64,000 nt of DNA, from the NCBI RefSeq assembly GCF_000290615.1, contig NZ_ALAS01000205.1, positions 78,486 through 142,485 on the forward strand, read 5' to 3'. The notes below the pieces were generated by a model. That model was not told the origin of the DNA. It ran no database searches and saw nothing but the letters and a program-made list of their open reading frames with translations. Shown piece by piece: positions 9,125 to 19,334 of the stretch. Origin of the DNA: Heyndrickxia coagulans DSM 1 = ATCC 7050 (GTDB lineage: Bacteria; Bacillota; Bacilli; Bacillales; Bacillaceae_C). Position numbers and translations under genes: made by a program. Numbering within the stretch: position 1 is the stretch's first letter; each line of letters opens with the position of its first letter.

Positions 9125-9472
9125 TCATTCATCCGTGTCATGGATTTTTTTTATCAGCGTCTCAATGCGGTTGCCGTATTCGATGGATTCATCGATTTCA
9201 AAAATCAGTTCAGGTGTTTTGCGGAGCCGGATTCTTTTGCCAACTTCCGAGCGGATAAAGCCTTTCGCTTTTTCCAGGCCGTCAAGAGTGTCTTTCTTTT
9301 GTTCCTCATCGCCAAGGACGGTCAGATACACTTTTGCCTGCTGAAGATCGCCTGTTACTTCCACATCGGTTACAGTGACAAAGCCGACACGCGGATCTTT
9401 CAGTTTTCGTCCGATAATGTCGCTCAGCTCTTTTTTCATTTGCTCGCCAACCCTGTTTGCACGAAGATTCAT
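9125..9472 (-). CDS. rbfA: 30S ribosome-binding factor A
   Basis: Late 30S maturation factor with a type II KH fold that binds pre-16S rRNA. It carries [34 protein letters not shown] and the C-terminal [13 protein letters not shown] of the family; 115 residues. The ATG was chosen over the adjacent upstream GTG because GAGGTG is six bases away. Last gene of the nusA-infB operon. Confidence 0.96.
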   Translation of the reverse strand: MNLRANRVGEQMKKELSDIIGRKLKDPRVGFVTVTDVEVTGDLQQAKVYLTVLGDEEQKKDTLDGLEKAKGFIRSEVGKRIRLRKTPELIFEIDESIEYGNRIETLIKKIHDTDE

Positions 9473-9486
9473 CACTCACACCTCAT

Positions 9487-9765
9487 TTATAGCCATTCAA
9501 TATTTGTTTCAAGCCGTTCCCATTCAGGAAAGGAATCCAGAAACTGAATTGCCCGCTGCAATTCTCTTTCAGCCGCCGCCCGGCTCGAAGCAACGGTCAC
9601 GACTTCAACGAGGGTCCGCTGCCAGATATCCTGGAAATCCATTTCACCGGCTGCAACGTTATATTTTTGCTTCAGCCGCGTCAATATTCTTTGCAGCACT
9701 GCCCTTTTTTCTTTCAATGAACGGGCATCGTAAATGCGGAATTCGCAACGGGCGCTCCCAATCAT
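9487..9765 (-). CDS. ylxP: DUF503 family protein YlxP
   Basis: Small (92 aa) conserved ferredoxin-fold-like protein always found between infB and rbfA in Firmicutes; inferred role in ribosome assembly or translation but no proven activity. The [16 protein letters not shown] segment and VTVASS are typical of the family. Its ATG overlaps the infB stop in an ATGA, so it is translationally coupled. Confidence 0.93.
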   Translation of the reverse strand: MIGSARCEFRIYDARSLKEKRAVLQRILTRLKQKYNVAAGEMDFQDIWQRTLVEVVTVASSRAAAERELQRAIQFLDSFPEWERLETNIEWL

Positions 9766-12332
9766 GCTCTTTCAATTTCCTCCATGATAAAGGACTCAAT
9801 GACATCTCCTTCTTTGATGTCATTAAAGTTTTTAATCGTAATCCCGCATTCATATCCCTGGTTGACTTCTTTCACGTCATCTTTATAGCGTTTCAGCGTA
9901 TCAATTACACCTTCATAAATGACCACGCCGTCACGGATGACGCGCACACCGCTGTCACGGGTGATTTTTCCGTCTGTGACATAGCCGCCCGCAATCGTGC
10001 CGATCCGTGATACTTTAAATGTCTGCCGCACTTCAACCTGGCCGATGATTTTTTCTTTGTATTCCGGATCAAGCATGCCTTTCATCGCAGATTCAATTTC
10101 TTCGATCGCTTTATAGATGATGCGGTGCAGGCGGATATCCACTTTTTCCGTTTCGGCTGCGCGTTTGGCGTTGTTATCCGGGCGGACGTTAAAGCCGATA
10201 ATAATCGCATTGGAAGCGGAAGCAAGCGTCACATCGGATTCATTAATGGCGCCGACGCCTGTATGGATGACGTTAATGTTGACGCCCTCCACATCAATCT
10301 TTTGCAAAGCGTCGGTCAATGCTTCCACGGAACCTTGCACATCCGCTTTGACAATCACATTTAATTCTTTCATTTCCCCGTGCTTCATTTGCTCAAACAG
10401 CGTGTCGAGGCTGACACGCGCGGTTTCGTTGCGGTGCGCCTGGACAGCCTGTTGTTTCCGTGCTTCCCCGACCTGGCGGGCTGTTTTCTCATCTTCAAAG
10501 ACAACAAAACGGTCGCCGGCTTCCGGCACATCATTTAAACCGGTAATTTCAACAGGCGTGGACGGCCCTGCTTCTTTTACGCGGCGGCCAAGATCATTGA
10601 CCATCGCACGGACGCGCCCGTAAGTGTGGCCGACGACAATCGGGTCGCCGATGCGCAAGGTGCCGTTTTGCACGAGCAAAGTGGCAACCGGGCCCCTGCC
10701 CTTATCGAGGCGCGCTTCAATGACCGAGCCGAGTGCGCGGCGGTTCGGGTTTGCTTTCAGTTCTTCCACTTCGCTGACAAGCAAAATCATTTCAAGCAGA
10801 TTGTCAATCCCTTCGCCGGTTAGCGCGGAAATCGGGACAAAAATCGTATCCCCGCCCCAGTCTTCCGGAACCAGATTGTATTCCGTCAGTTCCTGCATGA
10901 CCCGTTCGGGGTTCGCTGTCGGTTTATCAATTTTATTGACCGCAACAATGATCGGCACGCCGGCTGCTTTTGCGTGGTTAATGGCTTCCACTGTTTGCGG
11001 CTTCACGCCGTCATCCGCCGCGACAACAAGCACGGTAATGTCCGTCACCTGCGCCCCCCGCGCACGCATCGTTGTAAATGCTTCATGCCCCGGGGTGTCT
11101 AAAAATGTAATCTTTTTGCCGCCTACTTTCACCTGGTATGCACCGATATGCTGGGTAATCCCGCCTGCTTCTCCGGCGGTGACTTTTGTATGGCGGATGA
11201 AATCGAGCGTTGTCGTTTTCCCATGGTCAACATGGCCCATAATGGTGACAACCGGCGGGCGGACTTCGAGGTCTTCTTCACGGTCTTCCGTAAAATACGT
11301 TTCCAGATCCGTCTGGTCAACGATCACTTCTTCTTCCACTTCAACACCGTATTCCGAAGCAATCAGTTCAATGGCATCTTTGTCAAGCTGCTGGTTGATC
11401 GTTGCCACAACGCCGAGCAGGAACAGTTTTTTAATGATTTCGGAAGGTTCCCTGTAGAGCTTCTTCGCAAGTTCCGCAACGGTCAGCGATTCTGTGAACG
11501 TAATTTTTTCAGGCAGTTCTTTTACCTTTTGGACCGGTTGCGGCTGCGGTTTGAAGTTTTTATTTTTCCGGTTATTTTTCTTTTGTTTGTTGAACGGCCG
11601 TCCATTGTTGCCGCGGTTTCCGTTATTGCCGCGGTTTCCGTTGCCGCCGTTTCGGTTATTCCCGTTGCTCCGGCTGTTTCCGCTGTTCCCGCTATTCCGG
11701 TTGTTGCCCGCGGCCTGGCTGTTTCCGTTATTCCGGTTGTTGCCCGCGGCCTGGCCGTTTCCGTTATTCCGGTTGTTGCTTGCGGCCTGGCCGTTCCCGT
11801 TACTCCGGTTGTTGCTTGCGGTTTGGCCGTTCCCGTTATTCCGGTTGTTGCTTGCGGTTTGGCCGTTTCCGTTATTCCGGTTGTTGCCGCCCGTGCGGTT
11901 ATTGCCGCCCGTTCCGCTCCTCCCATCGCTGCGGTTGCTGCCGCCAGCACGGTTATTGCTATTATTTCTGCTGTTTCCACTGTTCCCTTGGTTTTTGCTG
12001 TTTTGGCCGTTTCCGTTTGCCCGGTTCTCGCCGGTTCCGCGATTTTGCTTCTGGTTTTCGTGCCGGGTGCGGTTTTCAGGTTTGTTTCCTTGCCGGTCCC
12101 CATTTTCGGTCCTGGTACTTCTTTCTTTTCCGTACGGACCGTTTTGCCCGTTTTTCTTGCCATCTTGCTGTTTGTTGCCGCTGTAAACCGAATCCAGCTT
12201 CCTTACTGTTTCCCCATCGATCATTGACATATGATTGGATACCTCTATATTCATTTGTTTTAGTTTCGTGATAATTTCCTTGCTTGATGTATGATGAGCT
12301 TTCGCATATTCGTAAACACGTATTTTGCTCAT
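9762..12332 (-). CDS. infB: Translation initiation factor IF-2
   Basis: GTPase that places initiator tRNA on the 30S subunit and promotes subunit joining. An N-terminal domain (1-50) precedes a long disordered Asn/Gly/Arg-rich region (about 51-270), a second IF2_N domain (about 275-330), the G domain with GHVDHGKT at 366-373, DTPGHE and NKID, then beta-barrel and C1/C2 domains. At 856 residues it is about 140 longer than the B. subtilis protein as I recall it; the excess is the low-complexity region, which contains five 12-residue tandem repeats (about 150-209). It is coupled to ylxP by ATGA and lies 14 bases after ylxQ. Confidence 0.97.
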   Translation of the reverse strand: MSKIRVYEYAKAHHTSSKEIITKLKQMNIEVSNHMSMIDGETVRKLDSVYSGNKQQDGKKNGQNGPYGKERSTRTENGDRQGNKPENRTRHENQKQNRGTGENRANGNGQNSKNQGNSGNSRNNSNNRAGGSNRSDGRSGTGGNNRTGGNNRNNGNGQTASNNRNNGNGQTASNNRSNGNGQAASNNRNNGNGQAAGNNRNNGNSQAAGNNRNSGNSGNSRSNGNNRNGGNGNRGNNGNRGNNGRPFNKQKKNNRKNKNFKPQPQPVQKVKELPEKITFTESLTVAELAKKLYREPSEIIKKLFLLGVVATINQQLDKDAIELIASEYGVEVEEEVIVDQTDLETYFTEDREEDLEVRPPVVTIMGHVDHGKTTTLDFIRHTKVTAGEAGGITQHIGAYQVKVGGKKITFLDTPGHEAFTTMRARGAQVTDITVLVVAADDGVKPQTVEAINHAKAAGVPIIVAVNKIDKPTANPERVMQELTEYNLVPEDWGGDTIFVPISALTGEGIDNLLEMILLVSEVEELKANPNRRALGSVIEARLDKGRGPVATLLVQNGTLRIGDPIVVGHTYGRVRAMVNDLGRRVKEAGPSTPVEITGLNDVPEAGDRFVVFEDEKTARQVGEARKQQAVQAHRNETARVSLDTLFEQMKHGEMKELNVIVKADVQGSVEALTDALQKIDVEGVNINVIHTGVGAINESDVTLASASNAIIIGFNVRPDNNAKRAAETEKVDIRLHRIIYKAIEEIESAMKGMLDPEYKEKIIGQVEVRQTFKVSRIGTIAGGYVTDGKITRDSGVRVIRDGVVIYEGVIDTLKRYKDDVKEVNQGYECGITIKNFNDIKEGDVIESFIMEEIERA
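11701..11880 (-). repeat. 36-nt tandem repeats inside infB
   Basis: Five consecutive 36-base units, in phase with the reading frame, encode repeats of the form [12 protein letters not shown] with Ser/Gly/Ala substitutions, followed by a degenerate sixth copy. Units differ by only a few bases, suggesting recent slippage or unequal recombination. No spacers occur between units. Confidence 0.95.
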
Positions 12333-12346
12333 GTCGTCACCCCCAC

Positions 12347-12655
12347 CTATGATTCATCGAGCAGTTCAGCAAGTTTTTCCGCAAATCCGCGGTCACTTAC
12401 TGCAACTGCGACTCTCGCCTCTTTCCCAATGGCTTTTCCTAGCATTTCCCTCGTCTCTATCCACCGTACAGGCACATGATAGAAACGGCATTTGTCTAAC
12501 ATCTTTTTTGACGTATTGGATGAGGCATCTTTTGAAAGCAATACAAGTTTTGCCTGGCCTGCCCGGATTTCTTTCAGGACAGGCTCCTCTCCCGAAACAA
12601 TCTTTCCTGCCTTGAACGCAAGGCCTAAAAGGGACATCGCCTGCTTCCCGTTCAT
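12347..12655 (-). CDS. ylxQ: L7Ae-family K-turn RNA-binding protein YlxQ
   Basis: Small ribosomal protein L7Ae/L30e-family protein that binds kink-turn RNAs; its cellular target is not established. The 102 residues show the family pattern [22 protein letters not shown] and [16 protein letters not shown]. The start codon overlaps the ylxR stop (ATGA), and infB follows after 14 bases, so it is part of the nusA operon. Confidence 0.93.
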   Translation of the reverse strand: MNGKQAMSLLGLAFKAGKIVSGEEPVLKEIRAGQAKLVLLSKDASSNTSKKMLDKCRFYHVPVRWIETREMLGKAIGKEARVAVAVSDRGFAEKLAELLDES

Positions 12656-12945
12656 GATTTTTGTTTATTCTCCTTTTTTTCCTTTTGAATAAACGCCATG
12701 ATTTCATCGTAAAAAGCATCGTCTATAGCGGCACCAAGATGGGATGAGAGAATATCTTTTTTCTTTGCCAAAAGCACCGCTTCCTCGTCTTTTGAAAGAT
12801 AGGCGCCTCTTCCTGACTTTTTCCCGGTCGGGTCAATCGAAACATCGCCTTCCTTGGAACGGACGATACGGACCATTTCTTTTTTTGGTTTCATTTCTCC
12901 CGTTGCCACGCATTTTCTCATCGGAATTTTCTTACGTGTCGCCAT
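12652..12945 (-). CDS. rnpM: YlxR family RNA-binding protein (RNase P modulator)
   Basis: Member of the YlxR (DUF448) family, reported to bind the RNase P RNA and modulate its activity. The signature RKCVATGEMKPKKEMVRIVRS and SIDPTGKKSGRGAYLS are intact in 97 residues. The ATG at 12945 has AAGGAG eight bases upstream; the GTG three codons earlier is too close. It lies between nusA and ylxQ, as in all Bacillaceae. Confidence 0.93.
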   Translation of the reverse strand: MATRKKIPMRKCVATGEMKPKKEMVRIVRSKEGDVSIDPTGKKSGRGAYLSKDEEAVLLAKKKDILSSHLGAAIDDAFYDEIMAFIQKEKKENKQKS

Positions 12946-12957
12946 CAGCCCCACTCC

Positions 12958-14157
12958 TTATTCGATCTCTTCATCTTTCCCGCCGTTTTCAGGCAGATCC
13001 GCTTCTTTCGCATCCGGTACGGCCAGTGCTTCGGGAGTACGGCCTGGATCGCCATCTTCAAAAAGCTCCGGTCCTTCTCCGTCGATATCACCGGCAGTTT
13101 CAGAACGAGGATAAATGCCTAAACCCCTTGCATCCGTTTCGCTCTTAATATCAATTTTCCAGCCTGTGAGTTTCGCGGCAAGCCGGGCGTTTTGGCCGCG
13201 TTTCCCGATTGCAAGCGACAACTGGTAATCCGGAACGATGACCGTTGTAGCCTTATTATTTTCATCAACAAGCACATCAAGCACTTTTGCAGGGCTTAAC
13301 GCGTTTGCTACAAATTTAGACGGATCATCCGACCATTTTACAATATCAATCTTTTCCCCGTGTAGTTCATTTACAATCGCCTGGACGCGTTGCCCTTTAG
13401 GCCCGACGCATGCGCCGACAGGATCAACTTCCGGGCGGTCAGTGTAAACCGAAATTTTCGAACGGTCCCCTGCTTCGCGGGCGATCGAACGGATTTCCAC
13501 GATGCCATCGTATATTTCCGGCACTTCAAGTTCAAACAGCCGTTTTAAAAGGCCGGGATGGGTGCGCGAGACAAAAATTTGCGGCCCCTTTGTTGTCCGT
13601 TCCACTTTTGTAATGTAGACCTTAATCCGGTCATGCGGGTTATACGTTTCATTCGGGGATTGTTCCCCCGGCGGCAGCAGCGCTTCTGTTTTTCCGAGGC
13701 TGACATACGTAAAACGCGGATCTTTCCGCTGCACAATCCCGGTCATGACCTCGTCTTCACGGTCGATAAATTCATTGTAAATGATTCCCCGTTCCGCTTC
13801 CCGGACGCGCTGCGTGACAACCTGTTTCGCTGTCTGTGCGGCGATCCGGCCAAAATCTTTCGGCGTGACTTCCAATTCGACAACATCGCCGATTTCATAA
13901 GACGGATTGATTTTCTGGGCATCTTCAAGCGAGATTTCAAGGCGCGGGTCAAATACTTCTTCAACCACGTCTTTGCGTGCGAATACACGGATCGTCCCGT
14001 TCGCCAGATTTAAATCCGTCCTTACATTCTGTGCCTGGTTAAAATTGCGGCGGTATGCCGATACAAGCGCGGCTTCGATGGCTTCAACGAGCACATCCCG
14101 CGAAATTCCTTTTTCTTTTTCGAGTATCGTAAGCGCATCTACCAGTTCTGAGCTCAT
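12958..14157 (-). CDS. nusA: Transcription termination/antitermination factor NusA
   Basis: RNA polymerase-binding factor that promotes pausing and intrinsic termination. An N-terminal polymerase-binding domain (1-125) is followed by S1 (about 135-200) and two KH domains ([20 protein letters not shown] and [20 protein letters not shown]). The Gram-positive short form of 399 residues ends in an acidic tail ([11 protein letters not shown]...) and lacks the acidic repeats of proteobacterial NusA. The start [19 protein letters not shown] matches B. subtilis; AGGGGG lies 11 bases upstream. Confidence 0.97.
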   Translation of the reverse strand: MSSELVDALTILEKEKGISRDVLVEAIEAALVSAYRRNFNQAQNVRTDLNLANGTIRVFARKDVVEEVFDPRLEISLEDAQKINPSYEIGDVVELEVTPKDFGRIAAQTAKQVVTQRVREAERGIIYNEFIDREDEVMTGIVQRKDPRFTYVSLGKTEALLPPGEQSPNETYNPHDRIKVYITKVERTTKGPQIFVSRTHPGLLKRLFELEVPEIYDGIVEIRSIAREAGDRSKISVYTDRPEVDPVGACVGPKGQRVQAIVNELHGEKIDIVKWSDDPSKFVANALSPAKVLDVLVDENNKATTVIVPDYQLSLAIGKRGQNARLAAKLTGWKIDIKSETDARGLGIYPRSETAGDIDGEGPELFEDGDPGRTPEALAVPDAKEADLPENGGKDEEIE

Positions 14158-14199
14158 GGAAATTGGATCCCCCTTCATTTTTTGAAAAATGATGCATTT

Positions 14200-14667
14200 T
14201 TAAAATTCAACGGCAAGCCGTGCGTTGGCAACTTTGTCATACGGAATTTCCTTCTCGATTTTCTTCGTTTTCACTTTACATTCTAATGTTAAGTACCCGT
14301 TGTGAAAAGCAATCAATTTTCCCTGGAACGTTTTCTCCCCGTCAAGCGGTTCATACGTTTTCACGAGGACGGTCCGGCCGACAGCACGTTCAAAATCACG
14401 CGCTTTTTTTAACGGGCGTTCCGCACCCGGAGAGGAAACCTCAAGGAAATAATTATGGGGAATCGGGTCCGCTTCATCGAGCTTTTCCCCGAGCCGTTCG
14501 CTGACGAGCCCGCATTCTTCGATATCGACCCCGTTTTCCTTGTCAATATACACGCGAAGAAACCAGTTTTTTCCTTCTTTGACGTATTCGATATCAACAA
14601 GTTCAAGGCCGAGCCCTTCCACAACCGGGGATGCCAGTTGTTCCACCACTTCAACGACTTTACTCAT
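14200..14667 (-). CDS. rimP: Ribosome maturation factor RimP
   Basis: Early 30S assembly factor with an alpha/beta N-terminal domain ([20 protein letters not shown]) and an Sm-like C-terminal domain. The 155 residues fit the family. The ATG at 14667 has GGAGGT four bases upstream; the ORF continues upstream through a hairpin that is clearly leader RNA. First gene of the nusA-infB operon. Confidence 0.96.
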   Translation of the reverse strand: MSKVVEVVEQLASPVVEGLGLELVDIEYVKEGKNWFLRVYIDKENGVDIEECGLVSERLGEKLDEADPIPHNYFLEVSSPGAERPLKKARDFERAVGRTVLVKTYEPLDGEKTFQGKLIAFHNGYLTLECKVKTKKIEKEIPYDKVANARLAVEF

Positions 14668-14698
14668 GCTGACCTCCTCAAAAATCCGATTTAAAACA

Positions 14699-14730
14699 CG
14701 AAAGAGCGGGGTGATGGCCCCACTCTTTCG
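14699..14730 (-). promoter_or_regulatory. Leader stem-loop upstream of rimP
   Basis: CGAAAGAG-T/C-GGGG pairs with CCCC-G-CTCTTTCG around a short loop in the 5' leader of the rimP-nusA operon. Four T residues follow shortly after and another four further on, so it could act as an attenuator or antitermination target; no long T tract is present. Confidence 0.6.
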
Positions 14731-14763
14731 CACGAGCGTTTATCCGTAGTATTTCCATAAAAA

Positions 14764-14793
14764 ACTATACCATAACAGGCAAAAAAAAGCAAA
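14764..14793 (-). promoter_or_regulatory. Probable SigA promoter for rimP-nusA operon
   Basis: A TATAGT -10 element (14769-14764) lies 18 bases after a weak TTTGCT -35, overlapping the T tract of the polC terminator. It would give a leader of about 90 bases that includes the hairpin at 14699-14730. Confidence 0.5.
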
Positions 14794-14812
14794 CAGCGGG
14801 CTTTAACCCGTA
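14779..14812 (-). terminator. Rho-independent terminator after polC
   Basis: Minus-strand CGGG-TTAAAG-CCCG hairpin directly after the polC stop, followed by TGTTTGC and eight T residues. Confidence 0.7.
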
Positions 14813-14813
14813 T

Positions 14814-17800
14814 TTAGAAAAGCGACAGCTGGTTCTGCTCCGGCAGCGACTCGAGGCAGCCGTGCCCGTCAAGGTATTCCATAATCGTTTTGGAGACTTT
14901 TCCGCGGCGCTGCAAGTCTTCTTTTGAAAGGAATTCGCCTTCTTCGCGCGCTTTGACGATATTGACCGCAGCGTTTGTGCCAAGCCCCGGAATCGCATTA
15001 AACGGCGGGATGAGCGAATCGCCGTCAATGACAAACTTGTCTGCTTCCGACCGGTACAAATCAATCGGCTGGAAGCGGAAGCCGCGCGCCGTCATTTCAA
15101 GCGCCAGTTCCAGCACGGTCAGCAAACTTTTCTCTTTCGCCGATGCGTCCATCCCTTTTGCATTAATTTCACTGATTTTTGCCTTGATGGAATTCGAGCC
15201 GTGGATCATTACATCCAGATCGAAATCCTCCGCGCGCACCGTAAAATACGTCGCATAGTAGATCAGCGGATGGTACACCTTGAAGTAAGCGATCCTTACC
15301 GCCATCAGCACATAGGCGGTGGCGTGGGCTTTCGGGAACATGTATTTAATCTTTTTGCACGATTCAATATACCATTTCGGCACGTTTTGCTTGATCATTT
15401 CCTCTTCCATTTCAGGCGTGAGCCCTTTCCCCTTCCGTACCGATTCCATAATTTTAAAAGCAAGGGACGGCTCTAAGCCCTGATAGATTAAATAAACCAT
15501 AATATCGTCGCGGCAGCCGATCACTTCAGGCAGGGTGCAGGTGCCGTTTTGGATCAGTTCCTGGGCGTTGCCGAGCCATACGTCCGTCCCGTGCGAAAGC
15601 CCTGAAATCTGAACCAGTTCCGCAAAAGTCGTCGGTTTTGTATCTTCCAGCATCTGGCGCACAAACTTTGTGCCAAATTCCGGGATGCCAAGCGTACCGG
15701 TTTTGCACATAATTTGCTCTTCCGTAACCCCGAGCGGTTCCGGCCCGCTGAAAATTTTCATCACTTCCGGGTCATCGGTCGGGATCGTTTTCGGGTCAAT
15801 CCCGCTTAAGTCCTGGAGCATGCGGATGACGGTCGGATCATCGTGCCCGAGTATATCAAGCTTCAAAATATTATCGTGGATCGAGTGGAAATCAAAATGC
15901 GTTGTCCGCCATTCCGAATTGTGATCGTCCGCCGGATACTGGATCGGCGTAAAATCGTATATATCCATATAATCCGGCACGACAATAATGCCGCCCGGAT
16001 GCTGGCCGGTCGTCCGTTTTACCCCGGTGCAGCCCTGGACAAGCCGGTCAATTTCCGCGCTCCGGAATGTCAAATTGTGGTCCTGGGCATACCCTTTTAC
16101 ATAGCCGTAAGCCGTTTTTTCCGCAACTGTGCCAATCGTGCCGGCGCGGTATACATACTCTTCGCCGAACAGCACTTTTGTATAGGCGTGGGCGCGCGGC
16201 TGGTAATCGCCGGAGAAGTTCAGGTCAATATCCGGCACCTTGTCCCCTTTAAATCCAAGGAACGTTTCAAACGGAATATCATGGCCGTCCTTTTTGTATT
16301 TTGCCCCGCATTCCGGGCAGTTTTTATCCGGCAGGTCAAAACCGGAACCGACCGAACCGTCATTGAAAAACTCGGAATGCTTGCAGTTCGGGCACACATA
16401 ATGCGGCGGGAGCGGGTTGACTTCGGTGATTTCCGTCATCGTTGCGACAAGCGAAGAACCGACAGACCCCCGCGAACCGACAAGGTAACCGTCATTCAAT
16501 GATTTCTTGACAAGTTTATGGGCAATCAGATAAATGACCGCAAATCCGTGGCCGATAATGCTTTTCAGCTCTTTTTCAAGCCGTGCTTCGACAATTTCGG
16601 GAAGCGGGTCCCCGTAAATCATCTTCGCGCGCTTATAGCTTTGCTCGCGGATTTCTTCTTCCGCCCCTTCAATTTTCGGCGTGTACAGCTCGTCTTTTAC
16701 CGGCTTGACGTCCTCGATTAAGCCGGCAATTTTATTTGTGTTTTCAACCACAATTTCTTTTGCCTTTTCGTCGCCTAAAAACGAGAAGCATGCAAGCATT
16801 TCATCCGTTGTGCGGAAATGCACGTCAGGCAGCCGGTGCCGATTCAGCGAATTGGCGCCGCCCTGGGAGCTGATCAGGATTTTCCGGTAAATTTTGTCTT
16901 CGGGGTTTAAATAATGGACATTGCCTGTTGCGACAACCGGCAGATTCAATTTTTCCCCGAGCCGGACGATTTTCGTAATGATTTCTTCAAGCGCCCTTTC
17001 GTCCCTTATCAATTCCTGGTCGATCAGCGGGGCGTACACTTCTTTCGGATGAACTTCAAGGTAATCATAAAAGCGGGCCATCTCCTCTACTTCCGCCGGA
17101 TCTTTCTGCATCATGCCTTCAAATACTTCGCCTTTGTCACAGCCGGACCCGACGAGAATGCCTTCCCGGTACTTTTGCAGCTCGGAACGCGGAATGCGCG
17201 GCACACGGTAAAAGTAATCGATATGGGACAGGGAAATCAGTTTAAATAAATTTTTCAGGCCTTCCTGCGTCCGGACAAGCAACGTACAGTGCGACGGGCG
17301 TGCCCGCTTGTACGCGCCGCCTTCGCCCATATACTGGTTCAGTTCGTCATGGTATGTGATCCCCCGGTTGCGGGCGTCATTCAGCATTTTTAAAAAGATA
17401 TGTCCTGTTGCTTCCGTGTCATAGATCGCGCGGTGGTGCTGGGTCAGTTCCACATTGAACTTTTTCGCGAGCGTGTTCAGCCGGTAGTTTTTGAAATCCG
17501 GATATAAAAACCGCCCGAGTTCAAGCGTATCAATGACGGGATTATTGGATTTCGGCAGCCCGGCTTTTTTCAGGCCGACATTTAAAAACCCGGTGTCGAA
17601 CGAAGCATTGTGGGCAACAAGCACCGCGTCGCCAATCCATTCAATGTATTCTTTCAACACTTCGGAAATGTCCGGCGCATCTTTCAACATATCGTCGGTA
17701 ATATGGGTCAGCTCAATAATCGTATTGGACAGCGGGTGCCCGGGATTGGCAAACCGTTCAAACGTATCGACCACTTCGCCGTCCCGGATTTTAACCGCGG

Positions 17801-19142
17801 CGATTTCGATGATCGTATCATAAACAGCAGATAATCCCGTTGTTTCGACGTCAAAGACGACATAAGTCGCTTCATCAAGATGGACGTGCGCATCATTATA
17901 GGCAATCGGCACCCCGTCGTCGACAAGATTGGCTTCAACACCGAAGATAACTTTTATGCCATTCTTTTTGCCGGCGCTGTATGCTTCCGGAAAACTTTGC
18001 GCAACGGCGTGGTCTGTAATCGCAATCGCCGGATGGCCCCATTTTTTCGCCTGGGCGACAAGGGCAGACGCAGAAGTGACCGCATCCATCTGGCTCATCG
18101 GCGTATGGAGATGGAGTTCGACCCGCTTCTCATTTTCCGGCGCATGGTCTTTCCGGACGCGCGGGGCCACTTCAGAAAGATCGTTAGCGATCATGACCAG
18201 ATCACGGACAAACGTATCATTCTGGATGCTGCCGCGCGCACGGAGCCACATCCCTTTTTTCACGCGGGCAAATTGTGCGGCATCTTCCTTATCCCGCGAA
18301 AACATCTTCACGAGAATGGAGCTTGTATAATCGGTGATTTTTAACGTCAAAAGCGTCCGCCCGCTGCGCAGTTCTTTCGTTTCGACATCAAACACATAGC
18401 CTTCCACCGTAATCCGCCGTTCTTCATCGACAATCTCGGAAAGGCGGCGGATATCATCATCGGGCGGAATTCTCAGCCCGATCATAAGCGGTCCTGCATC
18501 GTGCGTTTCTTCCCCGCCCTGTTGCTCATTCACGTGCTTCTGCATTTCGAGAACGGCCTGTTTTGCCCGTTCTTCATCTTCTTTTTTCTTTTCTTCCATA
18601 AATTTGGCGTATGCTTCGCTTGCTTCAGGCGCCGTCGAAATTTCCGTGTCAAACATCAATTTCGGAAAACCGGCCCGTTCGTAAAAACGGATAATCCATT
18701 CCCCGTATTTTTGTTTTAGTGCTGCTGCTTCCGGTTCATTGCGGCCGGTTACCACCAGCTTATTGCCGGAAAGTGACGGAACCTGATCCGCAAGCAGGGA
18801 CAAAAGCATCGGCGACATGCCTTCCAGTTCTCCAAGGCAAGTTTTCCAGTAATCGGCAATCAGTGCCGGCCCAAAAGAAGGGTCTTTCGCCCGGATTGAA
18901 AAACGGACGTCGGCAATATGCTGAAAAGCCTGGCGCAAACGGGTTGTAAATGTCAGATATACCTCAAAAGGAAGAATTTTTTCGAGCAAAAAATAAAAAT
19001 GCCATCGCCTTGACTGGCGTTCCACAACAAGTTTTTCAATTTCCCCATATTTAAAATGCTCGTAAAACCTGTCATCCAGCAGTTCCAGCTGCCGGAGCAA
19101 AATCTGGAACCTTTCTTTCTTTCCGGCGGGATTTTCAATCAT
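14814..19142 (-). CDS. polC: DNA polymerase III alpha subunit, PolC type
   Basis: Replicative Gram-positive DNA polymerase with built-in proofreading. In order: N-terminal domains, an OB domain ([13 protein letters not shown] near 255), a PHP domain ([15 protein letters not shown] near 340), a DnaQ-like 3'-5' exonuclease ([22 protein letters not shown] near 420), the C-family polymerase core with [13 protein letters not shown], a zinc site (CPNC...CPEC around 910-940), and the C-terminal [13 protein letters not shown], whose QLSLF resembles a sliding-clamp binding motif. Length 1442 compares with 1437 in B. subtilis. I set the start at the ATG with AGAGG five bases upstream. Confidence 0.98.
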   Translation of the reverse strand: MIENPAGKKERFQILLRQLELLDDRFYEHFKYGEIEKLVVERQSRRWHFYFLLEKILPFEVYLTFTTRLRQAFQHIADVRFSIRAKDPSFGPALIADYWKTCLGELEGMSPMLLSLLADQVPSLSGNKLVVTGRNEPEAAALKQKYGEWIIRFYERAGFPKLMFDTEISTAPEASEAYAKFMEEKKKEDEERAKQAVLEMQKHVNEQQGGEETHDAGPLMIGLRIPPDDDIRRLSEIVDEERRITVEGYVFDVETKELRSGRTLLTLKITDYTSSILVKMFSRDKEDAAQFARVKKGMWLRARGSIQNDTFVRDLVMIANDLSEVAPRVRKDHAPENEKRVELHLHTPMSQMDAVTSASALVAQAKKWGHPAIAITDHAVAQSFPEAYSAGKKNGIKVIFGVEANLVDDGVPIAYNDAHVHLDEATYVVFDVETTGLSAVYDTIIEIAAVKIRDGEVVDTFERFANPGHPLSNTIIELTHITDDMLKDAPDISEVLKEYIEWIGDAVLVAHNASFDTGFLNVGLKKAGLPKSNNPVIDTLELGRFLYPDFKNYRLNTLAKKFNVELTQHHRAIYDTEATGHIFLKMLNDARNRGITYHDELNQYMGEGGAYKRARPSHCTLLVRTQEGLKNLFKLISLSHIDYFYRVPRIPRSELQKYREGILVGSGCDKGEVFEGMMQKDPAEVEEMARFYDYLEVHPKEVYAPLIDQELIRDERALEEIITKIVRLGEKLNLPVVATGNVHYLNPEDKIYRKILISSQGGANSLNRHRLPDVHFRTTDEMLACFSFLGDEKAKEIVVENTNKIAGLIEDVKPVKDELYTPKIEGAEEEIREQSYKRAKMIYGDPLPEIVEARLEKELKSIIGHGFAVIYLIAHKLVKKSLNDGYLVGSRGSVGSSLVATMTEITEVNPLPPHYVCPNCKHSEFFNDGSVGSGFDLPDKNCPECGAKYKKDGHDIPFETFLGFKGDKVPDIDLNFSGDYQPRAHAYTKVLFGEEYVYRAGTIGTVAEKTAYGYVKGYAQDHNLTFRSAEIDRLVQGCTGVKRTTGQHPGGIIVVPDYMDIYDFTPIQYPADDHNSEWRTTHFDFHSIHDNILKLDILGHDDPTVIRMLQDLSGIDPKTIPTDDPEVMKIFSGPEPLGVTEEQIMCKTGTLGIPEFGTKFVRQMLEDTKPTTFAELVQISGLSHGTDVWLGNAQELIQNGTCTLPEVIGCRDDIMVYLIYQGLEPSLAFKIMESVRKGKGLTPEMEEEMIKQNVPKWYIESCKKIKYMFPKAHATAYVLMAVRIAYFKVYHPLIYYATYFTVRAEDFDLDVMIHGSNSIKAKISEINAKGMDASAKEKSLLTVLELALEMTARGFRFQPIDLYRSEADKFVIDGDSLIPPFNAIPGLGTNAAVNIVKAREEGEFLSKEDLQRRGKVSKTIMEYLDGHGCLESLPEQNQLSLF

Positions 19143-19180
19143 CTTGTCCTCTCCCATCCTTTTTCATTCAATCTATCTTT

Positions 19181-19209
19181 ATCTTAAAAAACAAGCGTCC
19201 TGAATGCAA
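19181..19209 (-). promoter_or_regulatory. Probable SigA promoter for polC
   Basis: TTGCAT (19209-19204), a 17-base spacer and TAAGAT (19186-19181) lie about 40 bases upstream of the polC start, downstream of the proS terminator. Spacing is optimal; the -35 has two mismatches and the -10 two. Confidence 0.55.
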
Positions 19210-19292
19210 TCTTTCCGGGATTTTTCCCGGTAGTGTTGAAAGGTTCGAGTGCCGGGATTTTCCAAATAAAACATTTTCTGCCTCTTTTTTGC

Positions 19293-19331
19293 AGGAAAAG
19301 AAGAGAAGCACCGGCCGGTCAGCCGATGCCC
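19293..19331 (-). terminator. Rho-independent terminator after proS
   Basis: Minus-strand GCATCGGC...GCCGGTGC hairpin just after the proS stop, followed by the pyrimidine-rich TTCTCTTCTTTTCC. The T tract is interrupted, so efficiency may be moderate. Confidence 0.6.
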
Positions 19332-19334
19332 CTG

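Noticed and set aside
10624..11457. 277-codon plus-strand open frame opposite the IF2 G domain
   Set aside because: Antisense of the conserved GTPase domain; composition is typical of a shadow frame.
11701..11880. 36-base repeat array resembling CRISPR repeat length
   Set aside because: Units are directly adjacent without spacers, stay in frame with infB, and encode Asn/Gly-rich peptide repeats; no cas genes are present.
11148..12227. Long plus-strand open frame opposite infB
   Set aside because: Its composition (Val/Pro/Ala or Leu/Phe/Pro repeats) is the antisense of the infB low-complexity region; two different plus frames are open there for the same reason. No ribosome-binding site or family match.
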